Part shown: in pieces, positions 24,063-36,454 of the stretch
Numbering within the stretch: the stretch's first letter is position 1
Layout of the letters: each line of letters starts with the position of its first letter
Assembly: GCF_037126465.1 (NCBI RefSeq)
Contig: NW_026999407.1
Location: forward strand, 1,018,000-1,081,999
DNA: 64,000 nucleotides
Source: Ornithodoros turicata
Lineage: Eukaryota > Arthropoda > Arachnida > Ixodida > Argasidae
Reading direction: 5' to 3'
The notes under the pieces: generated by a model
Database searches by the model: none
What the model was told of the DNA's origin: nothing
The model's input: only the letters and a program-made list of their open reading frames with translations
Made by a program: the position numbers and the translations under genes

Positions 24063-25489
24063 TTTCAACCGTTTTTTTTTACATAGATGAATCCCGTATT
24101 ATGAATTAATATTATGAATATTATGAATAATTATCGGACAGTAATGTCCACAGAGGTCGACCTCAAGGGGGCACCGAGCATCCCATAGGGGGTGGGGGAT
24201 ATATGTATACATACAGGCATACTGCTCTATTCATTACGAGACAAGCTGGGTAATATCAGCAATTTCTGGGTGTGTTGTAAAAAACCATGTGTGGTGTACA
24301 CCACTCCTGGGAGGTGGAGCGGTCCGTGCTATCGGCTCTCTAAACAAAGCGGTATTTGGATCTGACCTTATAATTAAATGTAGCAGCTTGAACGCAACTT
24401 TGCCACCGTTTAACTACATTTTTAAAACACAAAATACATTTTCGATGGCTTTGAAAAGACGGTTCCTCTATTATTTATACTTCAGTTCAGTACACAATAT
24501 ATTTCCAACTTATACGACCACATGAGGATCATGCGCATGCGACAGGTTTGCTGCACATTTTGATTCTGCGCCTCCGTGCCTCGCCCTCGCCTCATCACGA
24601 GATAGTCATCGCCATTAGCATCATCGGAATGTCGTTGTTGGGACGGTTGCAACATGTTTCAATTGTCTCAGGCTTTCAGCGTTCGCTCGTCAATTACAGA
24701 ACAAAGGAGGATATGATTTTGCGTCGTAAGAGATAAGGTGTGTGATAGAAGTGTCGTGTGTCATCAAGCTTCACTTATATTCATACCATGACTTGTGCTG
24801 TAGGGTTTTGTATGTTTCGAGCGGCGGCAGCAGTTTTGCGTCCCGTCAGGTAAGTGTACAAGTATCAGTTCGTGGCTGCTGTTGATTGTGAACCAAATTT
24901 GTTGTTTCTATGACCATTCTACTCGGTTTTACTCACTTGTGTTTGAACATTACTAATTTGCGATTGAACGCCCTATTCAGACACATTTCTCTCCAGCGCT
25001 TCAGAGACATCGCTTTCGCCGAAATTCAGTGAATTTTTAAGTCCACCGTTATCGTGGGTCACCGGAAGAACTCAGACCGCAACCTGTCATTGACTGTCTA
25101 TTGTGCGACGCGACACTGTATGGCATAAAGCATGCGTACGTGTGGAATACTTCGCTACTGTGTGCGCGGGATGTTTTGTATGATTGTGACGACACTGGAT
25201 ACCACTTTCAAGGTATGCATTTTCGGAATAAAATAGATACATATATAGTTTTGTTGTAGTACTTCATTTCGTGTATTTTATGCGTGTTGCGGTTGAGTGA
25301 ACAATAGAACGGAGAAATTCAACAGATTCAACAATTCACTCACCGAAAGTCCACAAAAAGTCTTCACATCACACGAGGATGGCGTTTTCAGTAAATCATG
25401 TATCTTCCTCGATTAAGAATATACCGAGTGCCTCACGTAACGGTCGCAAAGACTTTTAAAAAACGAAGGTAGTTTCGTGGCTGACGCCG
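24063..25489. other. No gene seen; possibly the centre of a word-biased element
   Basis: No recognisable domain. The stretch lies between the two GTCAACA-rich flanks. Confidence 0.35.
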
Positions 25490-25765
25490 ACTCATTGATA
25501 GCTGAGTCACAACAAAGTCAACAGAGAAATTGAGATCACATATAACAAGACATACACATGAAGGTCACACGAAATTTGTGTAAAGTATATTGAGAGTCTA
25601 CAGAAAGACCTGTTACCTTCCTGTGAATAATTGTCAACAAGACTTAAAGTTCCATAAGTCAACAAAATCAATATGTTAGGTAAACACAAGGGTAATAGAA
25701 AGTCTACTGAATGTCTGTGCTCTCTATTGACTAAGTTCTGTAGAATGGGAACAAAAGGTCAACAG
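25490..25765. other. Word-biased stretch (GTCAACA / AGTCTAC)
   Basis: Repeats of AAAGTCAACAG, TTGTCAACAAG, AAGTCAACAAAATC and GAAAGTCTACTG occur with variable spacing. Partner of 23826-24062. Confidence 0.4.
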
Positions 25766-26253
25766 CCATTTTTGTAAGGGATAGACTGTGCTGACACGTG
25801 AGTCGCCACAGTGTGTTACTAAGTTGCGGAATTTCAAGTCGAGGAATTCATTCAGGTCATTTTGAGCTTTATTGCAAGAACCTTTTCTTTTCCCTCGTCA
25901 GCCTGCAAGAGAGAGAATAAAAACATAGGTTGCTGAGCACTAAAAAAAACAACTCTTTGCACTTGATATTGTTAGGAAGCTGCAGAAACAAATTGTGAAA
26001 CATGCTATTTGCGTTCCCATGATGCCGCTGACGACAAGATGGGATCTTTTCAAATGTGTCATAAAGGCTGTTTTCTGACGAGTGGAACATCCAGTTAACA
26101 GGGAGGTTGCTCTCTTTCCACCAATTCGAGAGGTGGTGGGAATCTGCCAAAATCACCAACCGAGGTCAACACTGCTTGATAGGAGCCCATCACGGTATGG
26201 ATACCTATCGAGGTGACCCAGCGTTCTCTTTGGCCAATCGCTGCCGAGTACGC

Positions 26254-26643
26254 TACCTAGATACAGAAGGCTGCCTCCTCTCCCTCCTTCGCTACGTGGA
26301 CGTCAGAATTCGTCTGCTACTGCGATTCGTCCTTCTGCAAATTCAAGAACACGCAAATGATTGTAGAACCTGTAGACTTGAATCTGGGGACCCAAAGTGC
26401 AACGCGCTTTCCAGAAAATCCGTCTTGAGAAATATATTGAACCGTTTTGCGCATTATCTTAAAGTTTTCCCATTTAGTACGCGGGGACGTTGAATCACTA
26501 CTCGCAGACGATGCTTGTGGTTCGACTACGACCGCCGAAAGCACGTTCGTGATTGGCTACGGCAGTTGAAAACACGATCCCCATTGGCTGACTCTTAGTT
26601 GTTACGTCACGTCGACGGGTAAGCAGGCTTTCTGTATCTAGGT
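26254..26643. mobile_element. Possible MITE with inverted ends
   Basis: TACCTAGATACAGAAGGCTGCC on the left faces AGGCTTTCTGTATCTAGGT on the right, a 20-bp imperfect inverted repeat 390 bp apart. A direct CTACCTAG also recurs just outside at about 26688. No target duplication was confirmed. Confidence 0.4.
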
Positions 26644-27190
26644 GCTGTTGGTTTTCTCTCACTCTCGACGACCCCCCACACACGGGCTACCTAGCACCTT
26701 GCGCAGTTGCTGGGGCAAACTATAAATACCACGATTCATGTTTGTCGTGGCCTATCTGTCCCTCCTTCCAATAATGCAAACTTGCTATCCAATCCGTTTC
26801 AGTTTCGTGTAGGTAATGCATTTCTACTACCAGGAAATGGTAAGATATTCTAGCTTCGTTAATTCACACGAATAAGCCAAAATACAGCAAACACTTGAAA
26901 CATTCTTCCATTCTGCTCCCGACCTGATGCGCGAGAATGGGTTTCTGCAAAATTTTAAATACTTTCCGACGTTTTGCTTCGTACATAACGTCTTTCCATC
27001 ACATTTTTTAATTGTCACTACGGTTCCTGGTACAGGTAGCTTCGGAAACATTCGATGTTGATGTTGTCGAAAAAAATAATAGGGAGAGATTGAATTCGTC
27101 AGACGACAAATTCGGCTCCTCCCATAAAGGAAACATTCGAATGTTTTGAAGGCAGCGCGCTTTCGCCGAAAATTCAAACATGCAATTCTA
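26644..27190. other. No gene seen
   Basis: Nothing recognisable. Confidence 0.4.
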
Positions 27191-27399
27191 CAGGGTGTTT
27201 GCTCTAACGTGTCCAGAAATTTTATTTAAAGCGAGCGATAAAAGAGAAACGAGCGCCACTTTTCAGCTACTTGACTAAGAAACAGGTGCTACTAGTGAAG
27301 CAGTACCTGTTTCACACAGGTAACAGAAAAGTACCACTCGCTTTTCTTTTATCGCTCGCTTTAAATATATTTTCTGGACACGTTAGAGCAAACACCCTG
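27191..27399. mobile_element. 209-bp hairpin element, CAGGGTGTTTGCTCTAACG ends
   Basis: Left CAGGGTGTTTGCTCTAACGT is preceded by TA and mirrored by ACGTTAGAGCAAACACCCTG on the right (followed by CA, a decayed TA). The arms continue (TTTAAAGCGAGCGATAAAAG against its complement), giving a nearly full-length snapback. It shares terminal sequence with 22469-23291 and is probably a short derivative of that family. Confidence 0.8.
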
Positions 27400-27948
27400 C
27401 ATATTCGACTCGGAATTCGCATCAAAGATCTTCATGTGAAGCAGCACTCGCTTTGTTCCCTCTCGATGCGTTTTTGTGTTTACGAATGCAGGTTTCGGAA
27501 TATTCGAATGCTTTGAAGGGACATAGATTTGACTGGAAATTTAACACGAGGAAGCAGCGCAAGAACGGGACAAGATGCAGACAACCGAAGCGCTTACTAG
27601 CAACTGAAGTCTATTGTCAGGAAGAGAAGAAGCGAAGAAAAGAGAAAAAAAACTGAAAAGGTTTCGAACACACGTACGTGATTCGCGGTTTTGATTCCAG
27701 CTGTACTTGGATTTTCTGCCTTGGCAGGATAATATCATTAAAGACTGTTCCTCCATTAATATGTGGTTGATTACATATTAATTGGCCCCGCTCTTCTCGA
27801 GCTAACGCATCGTCGTTCCCGTTGAACACGACCTGTGATGCTTCGCCGCGTGTGCCGCGCCTCAACCTGTAAAACCATGTACGCCATCCACGCAGTCCTC
27901 CTTCAGGAAGTCGTAGTTCTCTTCTGTTTTATCGCAGCTCCGCGTCTG
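27400..27948. other. No gene seen
   Basis: Nothing recognisable apart from short purine-rich tracts near 27620-27655. Confidence 0.35.
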
Positions 27949-28160
27949 ACGGGGGGAGTGATGTGGCGGACCGTGGACAACGACGAAGATGGACACGCGC
28001 CTGGAGCACCCGCTCCTCAGTTCTACCGGCGCCGTCCTAGCGTGAGGGCCCGAACATCTGCCCGTTGGGACATTCCATCACCGCCGGTCAGGACTCATGT
28101 AGAGGGACACCATCTCCCCTACAAGACCCTCCCCGTTGACCCGTCGGAACAATCCGCCTA
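27949..28160 (+). repeat. Possible LTR retroelement 3' junction (polypurine tract and LTR start)
   Basis: ACGGGGGGAG directly followed by TGATGTGGCGGACC has the form of the polypurine tract plus TG-start of a 3' LTR in arthropod Ty3/gypsy elements. The short frame across it (27835-28161) would then be non-coding. No second LTR copy is in the window. Confidence 0.3.
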
Positions 28161-28599
28161 GTTTATTGGGCGTTCTGAATTCCGCACGGACACCAACAGA
28201 CGCAGCAGCCTTTGTTGTGAGAGGCCTTGTGGACCTGCGGCATAGCTGCAACATTTGACCGCAAGTTCATCCGGAAGGGCCCCATTATCCCGCTTTCACT
28301 CTCCTCTCAAGAGGACCTCTGCGAGGCCGTTGATCAACTGGGTGGAGAACCCCGCAGCCTCAAGTGTCCGAACCTGTGACAGAAGGCTGGACTGCACTTT
28401 GTGAGTGCACGACTGCTCGAGAGCATTGCCTATGGCTGTCGTGGCTATGCCACGCTTGACCAACTTCGAGTGCGCCGACGAAAAAGGCAGAAGGCTCTTT
28501 CCTCGAGCGCGGGGCATATGCCCAGCACAGATGATGAGGTTCCACTTTTTCTACGTGTTCACACCAGTTTTCTTTGCCAACCGTAATATGTGACATAAT

Positions 28600-28735
28600 C
28601 CACCGAGAGAAATTCAGGGACTGCGAAAAAAGTGTTGCGTACCAGGTTCCCAGGTCGAGTGGTGCTGTGTACGTCGGCCAAGCGGGCCGTTGTGTGAACC
28701 GACGCCTTAGTTGGCACATCCGCTCCCTTCTGCAC
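28600..28735 (+). pseudogene. GIY-YIG domain fragment (Penelope-like)
   Basis: The frame reads FRDCEKSVAYQVPRSSGAVY, followed by VGQAGRCVNRRLSWHIRSL. The VY(x)VGQ-x-GR-x-xNxRL pattern is that of the GIY-YIG nuclease domain of Penelope-like elements, after a Cys-containing linker. It is cut on the right where the next LINE begins (about 28738). Upstream frames are broken by stops. Confidence 0.55.
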
Positions 28736-28737
28736 CT

Positions 28738-30540
28738 GGACCTCAGCTTTCCGCCGCGATACGATCCAAGAACGTCTGCAGACCGCTCTAGACACTATTG
28801 TATCCTACCTCGCCGACCGCGGGCTCTCGATCTCACCAAACAAAACGGTAGCCATGGCTTTTACGCGCCGCTCTTTTAGCAAGTACCCTTTACATGTTGG
28901 GGGTCTACCGCTGAAGTTTGTCTCGCATTATAAATACTTGGGCATCATCATAGACAGAGGGTTGACATGGTCGAAACACCTCAAGTCAATTTTGACCAAA
29001 ACCAACAACTATACCAACGTTCTACGACGCGTCGCTGGAGCATCCTGGGGGTCGACGTGTGCTGACCTGCGTCAGCTACACTGCTCCCTCATAATAGCAA
29101 CCCTAAGGTACAGCTTGCCGGCCCTACACGGCCTCAGTAGAAATGGAGAGATGGAACTTCTACGGATCCAAGCACATAGTCTCCGAGTATGCCTACGAGT
29201 TCCTAGGACCACTGAGACATACTCCGTCTTAGCTGAGGCGAAGGAACCACCGGCGCATGTCCTGCGAGACAGAGAGACACTCCGTACCTACACGCGATTT
29301 CTCACCCGACACCAATCACATTACCTCCAGTCTATCGAGTCGAACTGCCCCTCGTCAACGTTTGGAGCTGCAGTCTCCCGTCTAAAAAGCTGCGTACCAT
29401 CGTCCACTGCACATTTCTCATATGCTCCACCTATGTGGACCATTTGTACCCCTACAGTCCACTCGGACATCCCTGGCCTAGCAAAGAAGAGTAACGTGCC
29501 CCCTATCACCGCGCGCCAACTTGCGCTTGAACATTTAGCGTCCGCGCACCAGCAACGAAGGGAAGTGTACACTGACGGATCTGTGGTACCAGGCAGTTCA
29601 ACGGCCGCATTCTACGTGCCGAGTTGTAACATCCAGCAAGGACTTAAGCTTCCTCATGAAACATCTTCCACAGAGGCAGAGCTCTACGCCATCTACGCAG
29701 CATTGTCATACATATCGCGTTCATCAGCGGACAATTGAACCATTCTCACTGACAGCAGGTCAGCATTACAGATGATAGCCTCATACTGTGCAAATACGAT
29801 TAACGACATCTGCACAAGGATCGCAAAGCGTTACAATGAATTACTCGCCTCAGGCCACAGTGTCTGGTTCCAGTGGGTGCCAGGCCATATTGGCCTGCAC
29901 GAGAACGCTGCGCGCCGCGCTCATGAGGAAGGTGAGCTAATTGCATCAGTACCGATGTCGTCGTCCGCCAGCAGAATTCAGGTGAGGCGGCTCTGCGCCC
30001 GCAATACACTACACTTCATAGAAAATGCTGTGCCTGAAAACACACTCCATCGACCCGAAGATGGAATACACGACCATCCTGCGGCTCACCCGAAGGGACG
30101 AGACTATCGTACACCGTTTACGGTTAAACGTAGCCCGAACACCGTCATTGTTATACAAGATGGGCCAACTGAACTCCTCAGCATGCGCAACGTGCAGGGT
30201 GGAAGCAGACACAACGCATCTACTACTGCACTGCAGACGTTACGACACTGCACGCGACACCCTCAAAGGACGCCTGACTGCTCTGGGACACACACACATA
30301 GACCTTCCTGTATTACTTGGCCCTGTCCGACACTCCCGTCAGTGGTGCGTCACTCGAGCTTTCCTCGACTTTCTCCACACGACAGGCCTCATGAACAAAT
30401 TATGAGTTGACCTTTCATGTCACCTACACATCACGGCACCCTCGTCATCTTACATTTGTTTTTACTTCATCTTTGTGATACATTTTGATTTAGGAATAGC
30501 AAGCCGACCTTCGGTCAGGCTGACCTTTCCGAAATAAACG
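28738..30540 (+). pseudogene. LINE (I-like, RNase-H-bearing) 3' part
   Basis: Translation opens within the RT domain (DTIQERLQTALDTIVSYL) and continues through the thumb (HYKYLGIIIDRGLTWSKHL) and a long linker. The RNase H domain follows: YTDGS with the first Asp, STEAELYAI with the Glu, LTDSRSAL with the second Asp, and VPGHIGLHENAA near the last site, where the usual Asp is replaced. Next comes a C-terminal Cys/His region (CATCRVEADTTHLLLHC) ending at a stop at 30403-30405. A TGA at 29736-29738 and a frameshift near 30040-30070 interrupt it. The 3' tail contains GGAATAGCAAGCCGACC and ends before a C-run at 30547. It is 5'-truncated and inserted in or beside the GIY-YIG fragment. A 79-bp relative of its tail sits at 1592-1670. 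Confidence 0.85.
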
Positions 30541-30945
30541 TATATCCCCCCCCCGCTCCCTTCAGTGCGCGCCTCTTCTCCATTTAAAGCCACATGTCAC
30601 AGACTGCGGCTGCTGTGTTCAGTCTCACAACACGTCTACATCTTGGGTTACCACAGATCACAACGGGAACGCGAGATCCTACAGGCCTCCCTCATTTCTA
30701 AAGGAGGGACCAGCCATGCCTCGATCGCTCTTTCGAATGATGAACTAGAGTTTCTAGGCCATCCTTCCGGTTGGCGCGCTAATCCCCCACCTTATGGGGT
30801 ATCCCGGAAGTCGCCTAACCTTGTACCAGTACCTTCTCTCTTGAAATAAACTTAGTTGTTAGTATGAGCTCCTCCTGTGCTGTTCGTGTGCGCTCGCTTA
30901 TCGCCATGTCAAATAATCTTATCTGTACGCTGGTATATATAAATT
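30541..30945. other. No gene seen
   Basis: Begins with a C-run tail of the LINE. The 94-codon frame at 30565-30849 has no recognisable domain. Confidence 0.35.
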
Positions 30946-30949
30946 CTGT

Positions 30950-32060
30950 AATGTTATTGACATAGATAAGAAAGCAAGGGCCCTAATACGAAACCCTGTG
31001 GCACCCCTGATAACTAGAGAGCGGATTTTTAAGCACTAACAGAGGGCGCTCTTGACCGCATAGCACGCAGTATGCCAGTCATAATCGCGGATGATATCGC
31101 TCCGTTTCCCGATAAGCTGAGAAAAGGGCCGGACACCGTTTTATGTATCAACGTTCCTTCCAATCGGAAGGTAACACCATACGATTCTGAAGGTTGGTTG
31201 GCCTAGAATGATTTACGCGACGAAAGGCGTTATCTGTTAGTACCTAAAAATCTGCTTTCTACTGATAACACACTCAATAGACCTCTAACCGGGAAACGTC
31301 ACCATGACTCATGACGTTGATAGACAGACTGAAAACGAAACAAATTTTTCACGAATGGGCACTTGTTCGCAGCTTCCTATTGAAAGAAAAATAGGACCAA
31401 ATGTCGCATCCCTTTCAGGGACTACCGTACTCCCCTCATGACCATGGCCTTCGGGTGCGACCTTGTTCACCCCTAGTTTCGAGCGTAGTTCAATTCTACC
31501 AAATTGGCGGCGCTGTCCAACACTATGACGTCATTTGTTTACAAACTGGGAGATGTCTATTCACCAGTTTTTGCGTTAGATATGTTTAAGAGTCTTAGTG
31601 CATCGTACGCTATCGCCTTTGCGTACGTAAGGGATAGCGTTGTGATGCGTAGCGTCTGCGCAATGCGCAAAGCTCTCTTTTATGTGTTGCGCGTGCGCAG
31701 AACCAACAACGCTATCGCTTACGTGCAGGAGATAACGTACGATTCACTAAAACTCAATATGAACGTATTGACAGCGGTTTCTCAAGTAGGCAGACATCCA
31801 GTTCGTAATCTTGTTGGATAACACAACTCTTTTAAGTCTATGAATAAGTTGTGAGTGAGTGACGGAATCAAATACATTTGCCAGGTCTAAGAAAGTTGCA
31901 TCTATTTGTCCTTTCTGATCGACCGCAGCAGCGAAGTCATGGTTTGTGACAACAAGTTGCGTGACACTAGAAAGCTTTTGACGAAAACCATGTTGAAAGC
32001 TACTAAGCAGGCCCGTAGTATTCAAGATGGAAATTATGTGTTTCTATAAAATATTGCTGA
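30950..32060 (-). pseudogene. LINE reverse-transcriptase fragments split by an insertion
   Basis: On the minus strand 32025-31747 encodes LLSSFQHGFRQKLSSVTQL and then DATFLDLANVFDSV, the RT motif around the first catalytic Asp of jockey/CR1-type LINEs (the usual KAFD is NVFD here). Lower down, 31020-30950 encodes GVPQGFVLGPLL, the next conserved RT motif. In intact elements these are about 60-70 residues apart; here about 700 bp of unrelated DNA separates them. Other stops and shifts are present, so it is dead. Confidence 0.75.
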
Positions 32061-32085
32061 AGAATATGTTTGTATAGAATATGTG

Positions 32086-33013
32086 CTAAAGGAGCATGGA
32101 TAGGCTGGAGATGAAATATATCGGGAGAACTATTGGCGGTCACTAGGGGTGGGGATCCTCGTTTCTCTTACTTACAGTAAAAACTGTCATATCGGAATGA
32201 AAATACGACTTACTTGGAACACGTATGTCGCTTTCGTCAGGCGTTATCAGGCAACACCAACTCTGAAGAGCCTCTTATGCGTGCAATGCAATGTGGGAAT
32301 ACTGCTCGGGAATATCTCCACGACATCGTTCGTTCAGTGAACACCAGGGGGCGACTCCGAAACTTCTCGGCGCCATACAAGCCCTGTGACACACATTCGC
32401 AACAGAGCCGTAGCGACCAGGGCCGAGAGGGGCAGCTCGCCAGAGAAGGCGCCGAACGGCAGGTCGGTTGGACAGGATAAAGCGGGAACGAAGAAGATTT
32501 CAATCTACGATCCCTGCAGTCCAAATAAGCGTTTTCATTTCTTTGTTTACAGGGCTGTTGACGGCAGTGGGAGAGGGAGGGCGCTTCAAGTTTACCCTGC
32601 CCTTTGCGCAAACTTGCCTCGCTGTGGCTCTGATTCGCACAAAAACTGCGAGTGTAGCGCATAGTACAGGAGCGCAAGAGAGCTTTCAATTCGAAGGGTT
32701 AGAAAACCTCCTCCCCCCGGATGCCAGTCTACAACGTCATGTGCCTCTTTTTTCTTTTTGCAGTCGCATTTCGCTCCACCCTTCCCGTGTCTCGACTGGT
32801 CGCTCTCGCTAGCAGGTGATTCTCGATGGCGCAGGGAGTGTCCTCTGCAAGCTGGTGTCACGAAAGGCGAGGAGCCACTCTCTTGCAAACCAATTTTCTC
32901 AGTAAGTTCGCACTCTCCGAGGGAAATATTTTGCGTGACGGTTCCTGAAGGTAGTATTCACGTGTGATGCAGTAAAAAAATATACCTTCCAAGTCCCTTC
33001 CATGCTCCCTTAA
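32086..33013. mobile_element. TTAA-type non-autonomous element (AGGAGCATGGA ends)
   Basis: The left end CTAAAGGAGCATGGAT and right end TCCATGCTCCCTTAA are complementary, and the right flank shows TTAA (the left is CTAA, probably decayed). The same end is at 4205-4224. No transposase frame was found. A GC-rich centre with GAGCGCAAGAG-type sequence is present. Confidence 0.5.
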
Positions 33014-33279
33014 GAGGGTACCAAGATAGAAGAGCCAGATACATTTTCGAAGCAGTTCAGATTCACGATAGAGGTGATAATTGTGTCACTGCGCCCTCGG
33101 TTGACCTCCTTGCCCGAGAGATATGCTATGTTAATCACTAAACCCTTTCTGGTGGTTTTCCTCTATTCTTCGCTTCTGCTCTTCCTGCCAATAAACTTCT
33201 AGTCAGTAAAAAAAGTAGTCAGCGCTTCGTTTGTCTGCATCATGTCCCGTTCTTGCGCTGTTTTCTCGTGTTACTATTT

Positions 33280-33515
33280 TACTGCACGGGGTAAGTACAC
33301 GTTATGGGGAAGCCGATATAAGGGATCGCGACATCGTTAAAGGGAGAGACGGGACGTTTACCAGGAGACGACTGCTGCGGGCGGCTGCTGTATTTCTACT
33401 GTTTTGAGCTGATAAGCCGTTTGGTTGGAAAGGTATGAAATAAACCCTCGCTTTGTTATTGAGTTGGCACGACCCCGAGAGTGGGAATGGTTCCTACCAA
33501 TTGGCGCCCAACGTT
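33280..33515 (+). repeat. LTR retrotransposon 5' LTR end and Lys-tRNA primer-binding site
   Basis: TGGCGCCCAACGT at 33502-33514 is complementary to the 3' end of a lysine tRNA and is the standard primer-binding site of many Ty3/gypsy elements. Just upstream are LTR-like features: a TATA-like GATATAAGG at 33317-33325 and a polyadenylation signal AATAAA at about 33440, 60 bp before the site. The exact LTR start was not found and there is no second LTR here. Confidence 0.6.
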
Positions 33516-34795
33516 TCTAAAGATATGCTCGTACGTTCGGTGGCGGAGGGCTAGAGTGAGCTTTGTTTTGTAGGTAATTTTATTCTTTTGCGGATGGTTT
33601 AAACAGCGCCGCGCTGTTGTTCCGATGCTAGTTGGCTTCCCTATCTTGGTGATAGGATAGCCGGAAACCCACGGTATTTTTTTTTCCTTATCACCCGAGT
33701 CTCATGACTCCCGCACCACCGGAACGGGCCGGTAACGTCCCGTTTCTTGAACTTGATCGTACGCCCGGCTGCGTGTGGAACCCAGTGGGTTGCTTAAAGT
33801 AACTTTTTTGTTGTTGTTGTTAACGGGAGAAGCGGATTACGTTCCCTCCGTTCAAAATTGTCAGGTAAGGGATTAGTATCGAGGGTTTCTTTCGTTTATT
33901 CCAGTATCGTGGCTCCTCAGGATGTTTATTTTGAGTTTTGCAGTTCTTTTACTAGCTGTCCAGGGCCTGCCTGGCGCCCAGCATGCACTTCACGGCTATG
34001 GGTATGAGTCCCGCGCCAAGGGGAGATGCCTCACCGACCGGTCACTTCGGTCGGCCTCTTAGACGGTGACCCGTTCTCGCAGCCTGTCAAGTCGATGGGG
34101 TTATGGTGTCTGCAGCGCCTTCCCACAGGACGTCTATGTTACGGTGCCGCCAGGGCCGTAATTTGACGCTGCATTTAACGGTAGAGCAACGTGCAACAGA
34201 GCTGTGCAGGCTAAGCACGCAGCGCTTCGATGCTAGGCTGGTTTAGCCGCCGCAAGCACAGCCGCGCGTACCGTTAGTGCTGACTTGCCGACAGAGTTGC
34301 TTTGACGCTGGAAATTTAAATATGAAATTCTATGTTTCACTCGGAAGCACTCTGTTTTCGTGGAACTCCATTTTAGATTCGGAATTTGCATAAAATACGC
34401 AATTATTCGGTTCCGTACTCGAAAAACACGAACATACGCACTGCCCTATCGTCTTAGGACCAGTGACAGCCGATTCGCGGATTAATTTTAAAATTGCGGA
34501 AAATGCTTCACAGCTGCACCACGGGTGCTTTTCATTGGTTAACTATTCAAATTAGGGTCTTCACAGGAGGGCAACGTACGGCGACGTCTTGGCCCACTAC
34601 CATGGCGGATCCAGGGGGTGGTTGCGTGATTTCCCCCAAATCATCAGCTTATAAACATTAGTTTCCCCTACTCCCCTCCCCTGCTACGCGATTCGACAAA
34701 CAAACCCCCCCCCCCCACACCTAAAATGAAGGTCTGGATCCGAACCCTGCCCACTTCATTGAAGGTCACTCGCAGGGAACAGCACACACACACAC
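33516..34795 (+). other. Probable leader of the LTR element, then unassigned sequence
   Basis: GT-rich leader-like sequence follows the primer-binding site. No gag or protease frame is seen. A C-run lies at about 34706-34716. Confidence 0.35.
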
Positions 34796-34799
34796 ATAC

Positions 34800-35465
34800 A
34801 TTGAATGGTGATGGGGTTGGCGATTCACCGCCGCTGAGGCGGTACACTGCCGTATTTCGCGATGGGAGAGGATGAAGGGATGATGATGGGGGCTTTCAAA
34901 GAGCCGTCGCCAGACCAGTGGAGCGCACGTACTCCACCAAAAGACGAAGGCCCTGCGTCTGGTGGGCAGCGTTCGCCCACGGACCGAGGATCTTCTCTAG
35001 GTTGAACGGCCGCTTGTCAATGCGTTGCATAGAGACTTGCATTAGTGCACGCTCATGGTGGTATTGCCCACAAGCCAGGATGACGTGGCTGAGGTCGCCG
35101 TATACTCCACAAGTGGGCCAGAGGGAAGACGAGGTGGAGCCGAGACGGTGTTGAAAGGCAGGTGTAAAGGCAACGTTGAGCCTCATGCGGTGGAAGAGAG
35201 CAGTTAAGGGGCGCGGTAGTCGCGGAGGAAGTGCAAGAGAAAGCGTGGGGTCTACATCAGAGAGAAGGGAGTGAGCTATGTCGTGTTGCCACTGAGCCTG
35301 TATCTTGGGACTGGTGAGTGTCGAGAGGAGGTGTCTTTGGCCGCCCGATGACATCATTATCGGGGGAAAAGCAGCGTGCTGATGGGCGCTCAATGCGGCT
35401 CTGTCTGTTTCTTCGTTGCCGCTGATGACACTGGAGCGCGGTCTTGAGTGGAACAGCATGAACAA
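34800..35465 (-). pseudogene. LINE C-terminal fragment with zinc-knuckle and 3' UTR
   Basis: The minus-strand frame 35465-34896 starts in the last RNase H motif (VISGNEETDRAAL) and continues to a C-terminal Cys/His region (CGVYGDLSHVILACGQYHHE). It ends LRLLVEYVRSTGLATAL and a stop at 34896. A 3' UTR runs to a (TG)n-like tract near 34800. It is open for 189 codons, so it is either fairly young or a lucky survivor, and is 5'-truncated at about 35450. It is a different family from the LINE at 28738 but has the same domain order. Confidence 0.8.
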
Positions 35466-36454
35466 CGCACGGAAGCTAGGAAAACTAGCATTCTTAAAAG
35501 AGTGCGGTCACAATCGGCGCAAAAGAAAACCTATTCCAGATGTTGCAACTAATCTCGTCATTTTTTTTAGTCAATTCGAGAACACCATTGACACGTTGCA
35601 ATGCTTACCATGTGCAGAAGGTTACTCACTCAGCTCATCTGGATTTCCTGCGTAGAATGTAGCCATAAGTTAGTATTGGTCTTCATGGTAGGAAGTGTAT
35701 GGACAATGCACACAGAGAATTATTCAGAGAAGAATGTGGATCAAGAAACGTTAGTTGCAACATAGGTGCGTGGACGAAACATTGTATGTGGGTAAGTAGA
35801 GCTTTTTTCGGGTACACTCCTTTCAGCCACTGTAATTCCGTTTCAGTGTGGCAAGAACCTATGCACTACAAAGGAACGAACCCGAAACGATTGTGCACGT
35901 CACAGGGTTTTACCCTTGTAGCAGCAAGCTATGAGAACAGCGTTCAGTGTCCCATGGTCACTCTGTCACCTGAGGCATAAGTAGCCAGACACGCACATTA
36001 TCTAAGCTATTGCTAAGCTAAATTCCTTTTAACTTCTGGCACCTGTGTCATTTAAATGTTGTATAACATCCCCTATACCTTCAGGGTCAGCTGCCAGTTT
36101 CGTGACGTTCTGAAAGGGATGCCCATTCTCTATTATATTAAAATTAAATTAAGATTAAGGTGATTAAAAGAGTCACTAAGTGAAGGGGGATAATATCGCC
36201 CGCGACTGTTGATGTTGGCCTGTCCCTGGGCCGTGCACTTAAAGGAGTACAGAGGGCCATCAAAAAAAAAAAAAAAACGATTAAGACGTCTGATGAAAGT
36301 GTGTGTGTCATTTTACCGAACAGCGCGAAAGGTTTTGATGTGTGCAATTTGTTTCCCAAAACAAAACTCACATAAACATGGCTCCGCGCGGTCACCCTTA
36401 ATTCGTCACTCCAGGAATAACGAGTATGAGAAAGGTATGATGTCACGTCACTGA
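35466..36454. other. No gene seen
   Basis: An A15 tract lies at about 36263-36277. Otherwise nothing is recognisable. Confidence 0.4.
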
